From NCBI GenBank assembly GCA_947179155.2, contig OX359282.1:31979721-32043720 (forward strand): 64,000 nt of DNA, read 5' to 3'. The first letter of the stretch is position 1. Every line of letters starts with the position of its first letter. Under the pieces are notes generated by a model. That model did not search any database. It was not told the origin of the DNA and worked only from the letters and a program-made list of their open reading frames with translations. The position numbers were made by a program, and so were the translations under genes. Below are positions 11,001 to 25,362 of this stretch, piece after piece. Source of the DNA: Hedera helix. Lineage: Eukaryota; Streptophyta; Magnoliopsida; Apiales; Araliaceae.

Positions 11001-14000
11001 AAAAGTAAAAACTTTACCTCTATTGCAGAACCAATCATCTGAATAAGACGATCAAATACACTAGTTCTTTCTGCTTCAAAAGATTTCCACTGGATGAGGC
11101 ATTTGTATATGGTAACTGCTGCAACTGGTTTTTCTTGACTAAACCCAAGATCTTGTGTAACGCATTTGATAAGAGTGTCTATATTCTCCTGTAGCACAGG
11201 TAAGATATATGAAATTAATTAATAGAAATCCATCATCAACTTGCCCTTGGTTGTTGAGAGAACAGGGAAGACAGAAGTGTCTGACTCAACTCCACTATGC
11301 TAGGATGGTGTATAAGATTGCCAAGGTGGTCTTTAATTTCCAGGCTACATAAACTAGGTGCATGTATAGAGTTATGCAGCTAGGAGTCAAAATTTATCTA
11401 ATCCTTAAGCTTAAGGCACCCGAATAGAGCTGACTACCATTGTGACAATAATTTGCTTGGAAGTGTGAATTTGGGTAAGTTGCTTGTTCGACATGTTTAT
11501 TAAACTTCTTAGAAAACCCAGGCCATAATGGAAAAAAAATGTCCAATCGATGGAAGTTCGACTTGACCGCTATTTGACATTACAACTAGGGCATTGTCAG
11601 TTCAAATTTCTAAAGTGTAATGCTTGTTACACATGTATACAACACTACACAAATATAATGTCATGACACAACAACTTTGGGATGTATCCTACGGAAGTTT
11701 GGTTGAACTATGAAATTTTCATTTATTTGTCGGACAACCTGTTTCAGAAGTGATCAGATCAAATAAGCATAAACCATATTTTATAACCATGACATGCCAA
11801 GTTGAGCATGTGAATCCCGCACAAAATATTTCAACATAGCATAGCATGTTCTAACTGAATCTGAAGAACATACCCAGAAATTAGTACACTTTTTTCAACT
11901 ACAGTACTCGGCGATTTAAGATAGACAAATAATAAAGAAATTGGGGGGTTGGGGATAATAAGAAAAAAGTCTATTCTAGTGTGAAGCACATACACGCTGT
12001 TTTTCAATATTAGATCTCCTCAACTGCTCATCAGATTCTGTCGCAATCTTCTTTGCAGGTGTGAAACTCTGAGGTTCCTGTAAAAATGTGTTACTAGTGA
12101 TTGTTAAATTTCAAGGAAAATTCTATAACTATCAAAAAAAAAAAAAAACGTACGTAAGTGTACATTGCACACTTACATCATGACCATTCACTGAAGGCTG
12201 CAAGTAAAAGGAGGAACGGTAAGACGGATTCCAAAAATAGTTCAAACTAAGAAACTAATATTCATGACGCATGTTAACCTGGGATGTTGTGGTTGATAAA
12301 TGACCTGACAAATTTGTAGCAGGAAAATTTAGAAGTGCCTGCCGCCGCAGAACTTGATCCTCCGTCTCCATGTCGGAGAGTTTTTCTTCAAGTCTGATGC
12401 ATGAAGATAAAAGTGCAGAAACAAATAACCAAGAAAAATTCAAATATATATCTTTCATCAAAGTGAAAAGATCGAAGCTGTATCCTAAAATTACTTGAGA
12501 GGAGATGATTTGTCACAGTAACAACCTTTGCATGTCAGTTTTTAGCTGAATAATCTTTGACTCTGCCTCCAACGTCTGCTTCAACCGCTCTTCACTGAGC
12601 TTGTTTGTTTCTTCAAATCTCTTTTCAAGTGAGTTAACCGACATCTGCAAGATGTTGCAGTGGAAAATACATCAATAAAATTGTATTAATCCAGAGGATT
12701 AAATTTAGTGAGTCAATGCCATATGTAGCAAGTAGAAAACTCAGAGTCTTATCAATAAACAAAATGAACATAGTTGGCAGTCAACAAACTTACCTTGAGT
12801 TCCTCATTTTGGGCAGTCAGTTTATTGATCATTTCACGATCAGCAACAGGTACCTCATCTATAACAGAAGTTTTCACAACTACTTCTTTTGCAGCCCTGC
12901 ATTCCTTGGCAAGCTTGTTTGTTTCTTCAAATCTCTTTTCTAGTGAGTTAACCAAAGTCTGCAAGATGTTGCAGTGGCAAATACATCAATACAATTGGAT
13001 ATGAATAATCCAGAGGATTAAATTTTATCAGTCCATGCCATATGTTGCAAGTAGCAAATTTATAGTCTTCTCAATAAACAAAATAAACATAACTGACAGT
13101 CAACAAACTTACCTTGAGTTCCTCGTTTTCGGAAGTCAGTTTATTGATCAATTCATGATCAACAACTGGGACCTCATCTATAACAGAAGTTTGCTCAACA
13201 ACTTCTTTTGAAGCCTTGTGTTCCTTCATAAGCTTGTTTGTTTCTTCAAATCTCTTTTCTAGTGAGTTAACCAAAGTCTGCAAGATGTTGCAGTCAATAC
13301 AACTGGATATTAGTAGAGAATTGACTTTAAAAAGTCAATGCCATATGTAGCAACAAACAGTAAGAAAAACCAATTGACAATCAACAAACTTACCTTGAGT
13401 TCCTCATTTTCGGCAGTCACTTTAGTAATCATTTCATGATCAACAACTGGGACCTCATCTATAACAGACATTTTCTCAACTACTTCTTTTGAAGCCTCGC
13501 ATTCCTTCAGAAGCTTGTTTGTTTCTTCAAATCTCCTTTCTAGTGAGTTAACCAAAGTCTGCAAGATGTTGCAGTGACAAATACATCATTACAACTGGAT
13601 ATTAATAGAGAATTGAATTTAAAAAGTAAATTCCATATGTAGCAACAAACAATCAGAAAAACCTATTGACAGTCAACAAACTTACCTTGAGTTCATCATT
13701 TTCGGCAGTCAGTTTATTAATCATTTCATGATCAACAACTGGGACCTCATTTATAGCAGAAGTTTTCTCAACTACTTCCCTTGCAGCCTCGCGTTCCTTC
13801 ATAAGCAAATCTTTAGTTTCTTCAAATTGAAGTTGCACCTCTTGCAAAGCAGACTTTAGCTTTTCATTTTCTTTTGTTTTAGCTTCCTCAAGGTCAGCCT
13901 ACAAAAATTAAGTATGACACAAAAAATCGGCAGTTAAGTTTCATTTAATATTTCTTTAAACTTCATTATTTGTTCAAATTCAAAAGGTCAGACAAAAATT

Positions 14001-17000
14001 ACCCTTGTGCGTTTTTCCAACTCCAATTGCCAGGTCAGTTCTTCAACTTCCTTTTCCAATTTACTTTTGGCAGCTTGTAAGACACCAGTTTCCTTCGCAG
14101 CCTGAGCAGAAAATAAACTTTTAGCCACATAATAATTTCAACAAGCTTGGGAACTCAAGGTTCACAATTTAGTGAGATTAAATGTAGGACTTAAATCAAA
14201 TAAAGAATTTAAAACCAATCACTAGCTTTTCCATGCTTGTGTGTTTGAGAAAACAAGAAGGCGTGGAACACAAAAAATTAAACTGGCAAAACACTTAACA
14301 TACTGAAGTATGCCACCAATGGATATAATATTTTATCATCCTGTAAACCAATTAATTTTCCAAAACCCTGGGAAAGCAACCACTTATATAAGCAGCATGT
14401 TACATAAAGCGCAACCCTCAGGTGTCCTCGGACACCAACACTGAGCAATTTACTATTTTCTTTTCTATCTTAACTAACTCTAAGAACCATAGTTAATGAT
14501 TACACAATTTAAATTATTATGAGGATATTTACATACGAAGATTTTGAGAAGAAAATTTTAACTAATATTTTCCCACTAAACCATAAGTTTAAAATCTAAA
14601 TAAGAACTAACAAAGACCAGATAAGAAAGAAAAAGGGCATACCATTTTAAGCTTCCTTAATTCCTTGCGTGCCATTCTTACTCTCCATGCACACTGAGTA
14701 ACAATTGCTGCTTTCTTTATCCTCAGATAATGAGTGTGGACCAGGTATTTTCGGCAATGACTCTATAATAGGCATTTGAATTGTTCAAAAAAGACATATC
14801 TAACATAAAATAATAACAATGACTCGCACATTTGGACACAGCAGTTAACACCAAGTTTACATAAGGGGAGTGGGGGAGCAGGGTGAGGGGTGGCAGGCAT
14901 GTCTTTTTTGATAACTGGAAAAAGAGAGAAGTAAGTATGTGAATAACAATACAACTAAAACTTTAATTTAATGATTACTATCCTAAGTAGTGTAATCCAA
15001 AAGACCATGATAGATTCTATCATTATGTCTAATTAAAACTTAAACCAGTGATTGCATTTCCCTGATCTTTTCATAATATCATATGACCTTTCACTTATCA
15101 GTATACTGATTAAAAACAAACTGTGACAAGCCAAATGATCAATTCTTGACATGTTAAATGCCTGTTGATATAAAATCCATAACCAGCACTAGGAAAACTA
15201 TGAAGTAAAGTATATTAATATCCAGTGTGAAAACAACTGGTTCAAGGATGTATTACATAGTAATGGAGGGCTAGATGCTTCTGCAGTTGCATTTTTTACA
15301 AATGACAAGTCATTTTGTAGTCATTGATGCATCTTCAAAATCTAGTTGTTAAAATTCAGCAGATCAAGTTTGAGATGCAGAATTCCAACATATAAATCTC
15401 AATAATCTAAAAAAAGAGTAAATGATACCGCACCATCACAGCCAAAGTAGATTGTAAGATAAAAAATGAACTAAAGGGCTTCAGGAACCTCATCTGCCAT
15501 TTGGAATAAGCAAGAAGTCAGTGACTGGAAAGCCTTATTTGAGGAGTTTCAGCCTGGAAGTTTCTTTTCATTTTTGCTCATCCTTGGAAAATTTTCTTAA
15601 TCTTTTATAGTTCTTGAAAATTAGTCAATTAGGGAGTTCATCATGTAAATGGATTTGCAGGTTAGTGACAATTCCTCTCTTTGACCTGAATAAGAATTTG
15701 CTGAATTTTTAGTGAAACGTAGTGTTGGCCCAGAAGAGGATGGCAGTTTGGGGTTAGGGCATAGATATCATTGCCACTTTTCATTTTAAATGTAGTTGTG
15801 GATCATGTAAGATGATATCCAATTTTCAACTAGAGTCCATTCTTACTTCCCCTAATAATGAAGAAAAATATAATCTACAACATAATAACGAAAATAGCAT
15901 TTTAAGGGTTATGAATAATGTTACAAATGTAAGATCTTTATTAAAAACAATTCACTATACATCAAATATACGGTTTTAGCTGCTTCAATGTAGAAACACG
16001 CATGTTTAAGTCAGAAAAATCACAGCATTGACACTATCATTCATAATTTATATATAGGTCCCTTAAAATAAAATATAACTGAGCTATTAGAAACTCACTA
16101 ATTGAATAGATAATGTGCTTCCAGGTCATTCGAAGTAAATTAAAATGAAAGGAAAAACTAAGAAGAAAAAATAGGGCAGATAAAACCTAGATATCAATTC
16201 ATGATCAATTTAATAGCATTCAATTCACCTGTATAAGGATTGCTGCTTTAGTTTGCTTCCTGAATTGAAAATCATTGCGAGCAGACATCCCACGCATTCC
16301 TGTTTGAATATAAATGGCGGAAGTACACAATTTTGTGTAAGCTTTCCTAGAGATGTACATGCGTGTCTCTTTCTGGATCCTCAGACAAGCAGTTTCTTTC
16401 CTCGTGATCTCGTAAAGCTGGCGTGCAACTTGCCCTGCAATCATCTCAGTAAACAAATAAATATAGATGAGATAAACCTAAGGTAATTGGCAACAATGTT
16501 TTACCTGTACAATATTATTAAAGAAAAAACTTCACCAGTAATAATCAATAATTTGCAGTTAATACCTTTACAAAACGCTTGGATTTGTATGGCAGAAAAT
16601 CGCAAAGATACAAAGCTTTTACGTTCTCGATATGAACGATATTTTCTCTGGATAATGCTTGCAGATTTTCCCAAGACTTCAGTACGGCAAGCATCTAGTT
16701 CTGCCATCTGACCAGCTTGTAGAAACACTTTTGTTTTACCTATCTGCAGCATTTGTACTGATAATAATTTAGTGATCCACAACACCCTATGACAGCAATC
16801 TTAGCTTTGATCATAAGAAAGCTTCAAAATGCATTGTCTTTCAATTCAACTAACTTTACCAAGGATCAATGTAAAAATTATGTATCTAGGACAGTAAATC
16901 TAGATATGCACAACTCTAAGAGTAGAAAAAACAAAAGAGGAACATACTGCTAATGTAAAACAAGTCTCATTGTAATTTTCAAAATGTTACTCTGTTGCAT

Positions 17001-20000
17001 CAGAATCCAAAAACAAGTGAACATTCATGCCAAAGACCCTATACTTCTAAACATCATATTTTGCAGAATAAAAAAGAAGAGCATAGAGCACTACAAGAAA
17101 GAAAAATGCCCAATTACGATATTTGACGAGTAGATGACTGCAGCCTAATAGCATAACCTCACTTAACACTACTATCCAAGTCCATGTAACATAGCCAACA
17201 ACCGACACAACAAGAAATTGACAATTCTGACTGCCAGACACTCGTATAACAATATTACTAGTTCCTGGTAAAAGAAACAATTCAAATGAACAATGCATCT
17301 TTTATCAAAATAGAAACACAATAAGAATATGAGAAACCAATGATGTACCAAGTATCTAAAGAAGATAAGTAGTTGAGTGATGTTATGAATTTACAAATTT
17401 ACTATAAAAATATTTAAAATACCTGATAACCTTTGAGATCCACCTTCTCTAAAATCCTCTTGGATGCAGAGACTTCATCATAGCTATGACAGAATAATTG
17501 CCCACAAGAAATGAATACATTGTAAACAAAGAATACTCCAAAAAAAAATTCAAGCAGAAATATCAACACAATGGTAACATGTAGAAAAGTCAGCATAGTA
17601 ACCTTCTGCTTGAAACATCAGGTGCAAGTATATTAAAACGAGTGACAAATTCAGCAAATGTCTTCCTAGTGGGAAATCCAGCACAACTAATCCTAATTGC
17701 CTCCATAACTCCCTTGAAACAAAGAGAAATAAAATTCAGTGCTGCAGAAGTAACTAACTTTTAATATCATGTTAAAAATGAGTTGACCACAGCATACTAC
17801 TTACCCCACACCGAAGTTGTTGCAGTACATTTTGGTTCTCAAAGATACCGGGCTTCAGAAGATTGTTTGGCTTTACACAACGGACATAATGTGGCTCCGT
17901 GGCATTGAGTGTCTCAAGCAAAGATTGAAGTTGTTGCTGATAGTGTATATTACAGGAAAGAAATACTAGGGTGTAAATTAAAAACTAATCTGATCAAACA
18001 AGTGTGTTATTGAAGGAAAAAACATACCTTGAATTGAGATCCTATTGATACAAACTTTGAGGTTTTGGAAGATTCTTCAGGTAAGGGTGGGAACAATCCC
18101 GAAACAAAGGAGCAACTAGAAGCACTCAAGAGCGCTTGATGCTCTGCGATGACATAGTCTTTGTTCTTATCCAGAAAGAGCTCAGTTTGGTAAGTGACCT
18201 GAAATCAGATTTTTAAATTAAGTAGCTTGTTACTCTTTACTGAAGTACAACCCAATCCAACGATTCCTGTACATTACTACAGGAACTGTTATGAACAGAA
18301 GTACATACATCACCAGCATAATGGCAAATTGTGAAATTGGTCGGTGATAGTTTTGGCTTGCTGAAGCGTTTATTGTTAGTGAATGTCTGATACAGCTTTT
18401 GTGCAAATGTTTCATGGGTTGATCTGGGAAACATGCTACAATGAATAATCAAGTTAGCATAAATCATTATCTAATAAATTTGGATCTCTAATAGATCTTT
18501 ATTTAATTGTAGTCTTGAAAAAAATATTTAACAGTGTTAAGTTTCATATTCAGATGATGCATACCAAGCCTCATCCAGCAGAGCAATGATACCTCCAGGT
18601 TTCTGAAGTAATGGAAGAATACATTAGAAAAGTAATTCCCAAAAAGATAATATATATATATATATATCAACAGTATGGTTTGGAAAATAATGTTAACAAC
18701 ATGAAATCAATCATTCAAAAGACATCATCTTTCTTCGTCATGGGTCGTGTTGTGTTTTGACTTGAATCGTTCTCCATGAAAGATTTGTGTTTCCTATTTC
18801 ATTATTTAATTGCATTTTCTATTACATGCAAGTCAAATTTGACCATAAAAGTCAAATTATGACAATTAAAATGGGACAGAGGGAGTATTTCTTTGTAAAG
18901 TTTTTTCTTTTTAAACCTTGTCAATCACTAGCAGTAACAAACTTCAGTTGTTTTGCCTGTGCAAGATATAGATTTATATTTATAAGTAAATTTAGGGACA
19001 TGATCAAGATCATCCACTGAATTTAGATAGGCATTAAGAAGATAAAGGGAAAGTGTGATTAAAAAGGGAAATCCGGGAAATTCCTCGTACAGCCGTTAAA
19101 CATGTCATAAGACAGAAAGCATTCAAAAACAAAGAAATTGCAATTGCAAGAGAAAGGAAAGGATGTGCTAAGAGAATGTCCTTTTAGCAAGGGCACACCA
19201 CCCATTACAAGAAAAGAAGTACTAGAGCTGATGTTTGAGGTAGTAGTTTACATATAGACACATGGATCAAGATTTCACTTAGAAAAAGAACATTAGGACT
19301 TTATATATGGAGTTAAAATTGCTTACGTAAATCCTTAAGTAATACACTAAATAAAGATCACTGGAATTCGAATGACACTGACAATATAAGTCGTACCAAA
19401 GAAAGGAGAAAAATTCAGGTAGGGGAAGTCAAAAAAGTATTACAAACCTTTTCAATAAGATCAAGAATATCTTGATTGTCAATGAACTCTATATAACTCC
19501 AGTCAATTTCTTCTTTTGTATATTCTTCTTGCTCCATCTTGAAAACATGCTGCCAAACAAAACATTATATGCCACATTAGCTTACCAGATTTGCTTAAAA
19601 AAATTCAAAGGAATCCTTGTAAAAAAGAAACATATAGTTTATGCATAAACCTGATTGAAATGCTGCTGAAGTTTTTCGTTTGTAAGATTGATACAGAACT
19701 GTTCAAAGCTGCATAGTTACAAATGAAAATTTCTTAACAAAAGAAGCGTCGTTAACTGTCAACCTAAATCCAGCAACCACATATTCACATCAGTAATGCT
19801 TGTAAAAAAATTATATAACCACATCTAACTGAATTTAATTTTCTCCCCAAACAAGTTATCGCCTACACAAAGACAATAAACCTTTGTAGCAGAGTTGCCA
19901 TTAGAAGGTTTCTATGGATATACAAGTATATCCACGAACACTGTAAGCAGTGACGAAATCAGGAAATCTGTAAGTGGGGTCAGTCATAGGCGAACAATTT

Positions 20001-23000
20001 GGCGGGAGGGTCTGGGGAAAGTCCCCTTGGCTCAATTTTTTTTTTTTTTTTTGTGGAGAATTTTGTACTTCTGGTTGAATTAGGATCTTCTTATATTTTT
20101 CACTATTACTAGGACACGATTCTTCACGTGTAGAAGACAATTTTGTACATTCTAGTTGAATTAGGAGTAATATGTGAACTGAAACTTGAGACAGAGTTAC
20201 AAAATTGTAAATTGAACCCGTATATTAGAAATTTTACAAAATTTCAGCGTCTTCATAATGCATTGCACCCAAAATTTTACATATATTTAAAAAAAAAAAA
20301 TAGAAATTCAGTGGATTGACCCCAATACTTTGGTTGTAACTTCACCCAGACAATAAGAACTCCGCATTTTAAAGAGACATATACTATAATAAGAAAAATG
20401 GAAGGTGATGGTATTAAATTAGAAATGACACCAAGACCACAAATTGTATAAAATCTCCTAATTGCCTACTAAGATCACATTAATCACATGATTTTCATGC
20501 AGTAGACTGCAAGAAATTGACTCTATACATGATTAAAACAAAAGCGTACCGGTTAAGCACCTGTTTGTCTTGAAACTTTCAAATCCATAAATATCCAAAA
20601 CCCCAATTAATTTTTTTGAATCAGGATCTTGACCAATAGAATTATTAATCTTGTTCACAATCCTGTGTCATCATGAAATTAAGATGTTCAGTAACATCAC
20701 AAAGCAGAGGCACCAAAGGCACCAATTACATCTCAAACAAAATCCGCCGTGCAGATTATACTTACCAATCAAATAATCTTGAATAAACAATTTTAGCCAA
20801 AGCATCTCGAGTGACAGCAGCTGCGTTTGGGTCAAGGCATCTTGTTATGATCTCATCCCGAGTTACAATTGCACGTTTGCACATGGAGTCTTCAAGGGAC
20901 TGTTCATCGCACCTAAATAAGAGTGCAGATTATGAAATTACCCCTACCAGTCGAGATATATAGTGGGCATCTATGAAAGCATAACAAAATGAAAATATCC
21001 CTTACATAAAAAGTTCAGCTGCAGTTCTTAAATGAAACCGAGATTGATCATCCTTAGGTTCAGAAGAATCTGTATCACTCCCCTTTGTGAACTCAATATT
21101 GCCTAAGTGGAGAACTGCTGCCACAACTCTGAATATTGCATCCTGCAGGAGAAAAGTTTTGGAAATGGGTGTCATAAAGTAAGATACAACTAAATGAATA
21201 ACATCTAGAGATTACTACCTGCTCATCAGAACTAATCCCCACAACATCCATTGCTCTTTTTGTATCAAGATACTCTTTAGAATCATCAACCCCGTCCAAT
21301 TCATAACAATTTGATTGATTCAAATAATGGTACGTTCTAGGATTGTCTACTCTGTACCTTTCAACATCCTGAAAATCAAGCAAGATAGTATAGTTAATGA
21401 AATTCATCTACTTTATACCTTTCAAATTGATGATATGATATTAGGAGAACAAAGTTGATTGAAAAATTAACAACTCATTAGGACATGAGTCTTGACTCTT
21501 GAGACAACATGACCAATATCTTAATGAAAGTGGAATTTTTTATCTTTTTTAGATGAAAGAAGAAGATTTTATTGATGGAAGAAAGGATTTACAATACAGC
21601 ACAATAAGTTTTCCTTAAATAAAACCAAAAGAAAGCAAAGAAACAAGTGGAGAAATAATTTTAAGTGTTGGTGAAGCACCACCAGCCTATCCTTATGCAG
21701 TTTTGACAAAGGAAATAGTTGATAAGCTCCCATTGCATGAGCCAAAATAGAAGAAGAAAAAAACGCTGTCCGAAAGTGAATCTACACTCATTGCCTGACC
21801 AAGATATATCCTATCATTCCTCCTTGTCACAAAATGGTAAAACAAACGCATCCCCAAAGAATTGTCGTATCCTTCCCTTCACCAAAACATTGAAGCTTCA
21901 AAGGAGAAGATCTTCCACCTTAAAGGGGTAAATCCAACATGGTACACACACGCACACCAAACCAAAAACAATTTCGAGCACATGAGAATGTGCCTCACTT
22001 TCTTGCATACATAACAAATCTAGAGTTATTCATTTGTAAGGCCTATGCCTCTGCCACATGTCTTTCTTGTTAAATTGACGAAGAGTCAAATACCACACAA
22101 AAGCCATGATATTTAGGAGCCTTTGGAGCTAGATGAGTGAGAAATTGGCCAATAGCCAAGTAAGAATGTGAAAAAGTACCGAAATAGGAGGTGGGTCAAA
22201 GGTCCAAACATCCCCATCTAAGAACTTAAAAATAGAAGTTGAATAAATAAAGAATTTCCTTTCCATCCTTTTCAATTAAATTTCAAAAGATGTGGAATTT
22301 TTATGAAAAATGCCTCTTCTCTCCCAAATGTAAGAGTTAAAACTAGGAGAATGTGCTCATACAAAAGGAAAAAGAAACGAGGTAAAACTAAAGAGGGAGG
22401 ACCATCCTCCACCAAAATATCTTCTTGAACTGAAAGGAGTAGTACCCTTAGGCTTCTAGGGATTAGAATGAGTAACAAAACCAAGACATGGATTTGCATC
22501 ACACCCTTTTTGTGGCTGGCCAAGGATGGCCTATCTGGTGCCGGAGTCTGGCAAAGTTGTTGTAGGTGTTACCAAAGGTTTCGCAAGACATGTGGCCAAA
22601 GTTGTCACCACAAAAAGATTCCACCTAGTTGTTGGAGTTATTTGCATTGTGTCTTAAATTCATGTTCAAGATCTAACTTTTGACCCATCTCGAATTATTG
22701 TGTGAAGTGACCAAAAAGAAAGAAAAATAAGACTTAGTGGTGGCAGAAAAGGACTGAGGCGGATAGGCCGAAGTCCATTATTTGGGCCCATTATGTTTTT
22801 AGCCCAACTTTATATATGTTATTATAGCTATGGTTTGAGTATCTTTCCTTCTCAATTTTTAGCCGTTTTCAGATAGAGATTCACAACTTATATTCTTCCC
22901 ACTTTGATATAGTGATATCTTCTACCTCTCACGCCCGTGGTTTTTTCAATTTAGGTTTTCCACGTAAATCTTGTCTTTATTTTCTGTCATTGATATTTTG

Positions 23001-25312
23001 TATTTCCCATAGTTTGTTCTAACAGTTTGTGGTCACCAAATGAAGTACGGTTTTGGAGGATTGGCCATGGTAGATGAGGGCATAAAATTTGCCAAAGTTT
23101 CTCTCCTATGCAGTCGGAATTGTTATTTAAGGCCACCAAAGTCGTATTTGTCATTATGTCAATGCTGGAGACAGGCAAAATGGATAAAGGTGCCGAAATT
23201 GCTTTCCTTGGCTATTGGAGACTATTTTTGTGATTCAGAAATCAATTGCAAATTTTCAGAAACTTTGAGGCCTAGTTATATGAACTTATGATGGAGTGTC
23301 CAATCGGACAAGGGTATCCTAAAGAGTACGACATGGGAGAAGGCTAAGTTACATGTGACCTTTATGTTGTCATTTATATTTATACTTGTAAATAATAAGA
23401 CATTAACTACTACTGTAAGCCTTGCACAGACATCAATACCACCAAGAAGAAAGTAGGCATGCAGAAAAAATTACCTCTAATGGCGCAGCACAAAGCATGT
23501 AGAAGCAATGGTAATTTCTCTCAGGATCTGACACTTGACAAACACGTGACCTTTCCAACAAATAAGTTCTAATAGCAGCCCCTGAGATCTTTCCCCGATC
23601 ATCAAATTGAATCTCCACAAACTTACCAAAACGGCTGTCATCACATGACATTTGGGTGCAGAAAATTATAAATAGTCAAAGAGAATTTAAGATTATAAGG
23701 TTCTAAAATTCAATTGGGAGAAACAGGATTTTGAACAACTAGTAATCACCTTGAATTATTGTTTCTCACAGTCTTTGCATTACCAAATGCTTCTAGAACA
23801 GGATTGGACTGCCAGAAGTAAAAGTCGTAAAGAAATATTTAAGCTTCATTTCCAAGAAAAAGCAATAGCAGTAGCAAATGATAATTTATACTAATCATAT
23901 ACACCAAGTTAGACTACTATAATTTATGAGAAAGTTGATAGGTTAAGTACTTGTAGGACTTTCTGCTCCGCAGTTCGACCCTCGGAAGCAGCTCTCCCTC
24001 CCATATAAGCAAGATACCTCATAAGCATTTTCGTGCTTTCTGTTTTACCAGCTCCACTTTCTCCACTAACCAAGATTGCCTGGCTTATTCCCTCTTTAAT
24101 CATCTGCCTGCATTCAAAATTGCACTTGTTTGTATGGCGTAGTAAAAGTAATATAGCATTCAACGATTTCACAGACAGCATAGTGTGACAGATTGCCTGT
24201 ATGCGGAGTCTGCAATAGCAAAAGGGTGCGGGCTCAACTCGCCTAAAGCAGCCCCTTTATATTTTTCCATGATATCCTTGTCGTACAAATTAGGTAATCT
24301 TTTGAAAGGGTTCACAGCAATCAATATACTACCTGTGTAAGTCTGGAAACCAGTAGGAAATTTTTGTCATACAGAAGTACCGTAAAAAACAACGCAAAAA
24401 AAAATAAAAATAGTTGCTGCCTTGTTATGAGGTATATGCTGTAGACAAGCACACATTCACATGGCATCAACAGACCAAGCCACAACAAGTACAACATCCA
24501 TTATAGAAAACATACATAACAGAATAAAGGGAAAAATAAAAAGGAAGTTTGTACTAATAATCAGATAAATACTTACATAAATTTCATTTTCATCATATCG
24601 ACATCTTATATTCTGCAGAACTCCAGGCTCGTGCAGATAAGCCAGCTTTGTCATATCATCCACACCACATGAAGGAGCCTCAGTATCTTTGGGATAGACA
24701 TTGGATGCTTTAACCACAACCTAAGATATAAAAAGGAAAAAAATCTTAATCTCCTAGTCCTTGTCAATAAAGATGATAGCAAAACAATAGTTTGTATACA
24801 CAAGCAGATAACACCATCATGAAAGAATGCTCTAAACTTCATAAATATTTGGACATAAACATTAAATATGTCAAAGAGCACATCAAGCTTCAAACATGTC
24901 AATACATCTGTTAGAGTTCTAGGGGATTTAAGGATAATCACAGAGGCATGATCATGGGTAGAGGCATAATTGTGGGGATTCCAAGATACCTCTAGAGATA
25001 TTATTATGGGGATTCCAATATTTATTTTCTATATGTAGCTGCAGCTATATGTATATATAAAGAGCTCTCCTATATACATTTCTACAACATAATGAACATA
25101 TTTTTCTCTTTTCTTTATCTCTCACATGGTATCAGAGCGGGTTTGATTATTGGGAGGGCCAACTAAATGTCTTGCTTCTTTCGGTGGAGGGTATCTTTTC
25201 CTCATATAGCTTTTCTTTTTGGAATTTTGTTTTGCAGATAAAAGTTCATGGTTGATTTTTTTGTGTTTAAAGAAGACTAATATAACACATACACACACAC
25301 ACACACACATAT

Positions 25313-25362
<50 letters not shown>

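Larger units (their letters stand above)
3040..12393 (-). other. myosin exons 29-42: end of coiled coil and globular (DIL) tail
   Basis: Exons in transcription order: 12279-12393, 12177-12197, 11994-12077, 11018-11188, 9696-9833, 9237-9404, 7523-7654, 7368-7438, 7180-7279, 4883-4939, 4104-4160, 3442-3522, 3231-3313, 3040-3154. Landmarks are KPVAAVTIYKCL and RTSVFDRLIQMIGSAIE (exon 32), AYWLSNTSTLLFLLK (33), VEAKYPTLLFKQQLTAYVEK (34), CTFSNGEFVKA (37) and VIHQKSRITYEDL (39). Exon 30 is a 21-nt microexon (PSVNGHD). In exon 40 the usual YWDD reads YCDD. Introns 31 (11189-11993), 33, 38 (4161-4882) and 39 (3523-4103) hold nothing I recognise. Introns 32 and 37 hold LINE remnants. Exon 35 is APRTSKEN onward and ends in NGFLSTLKENY. 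Confidence 0.9.
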
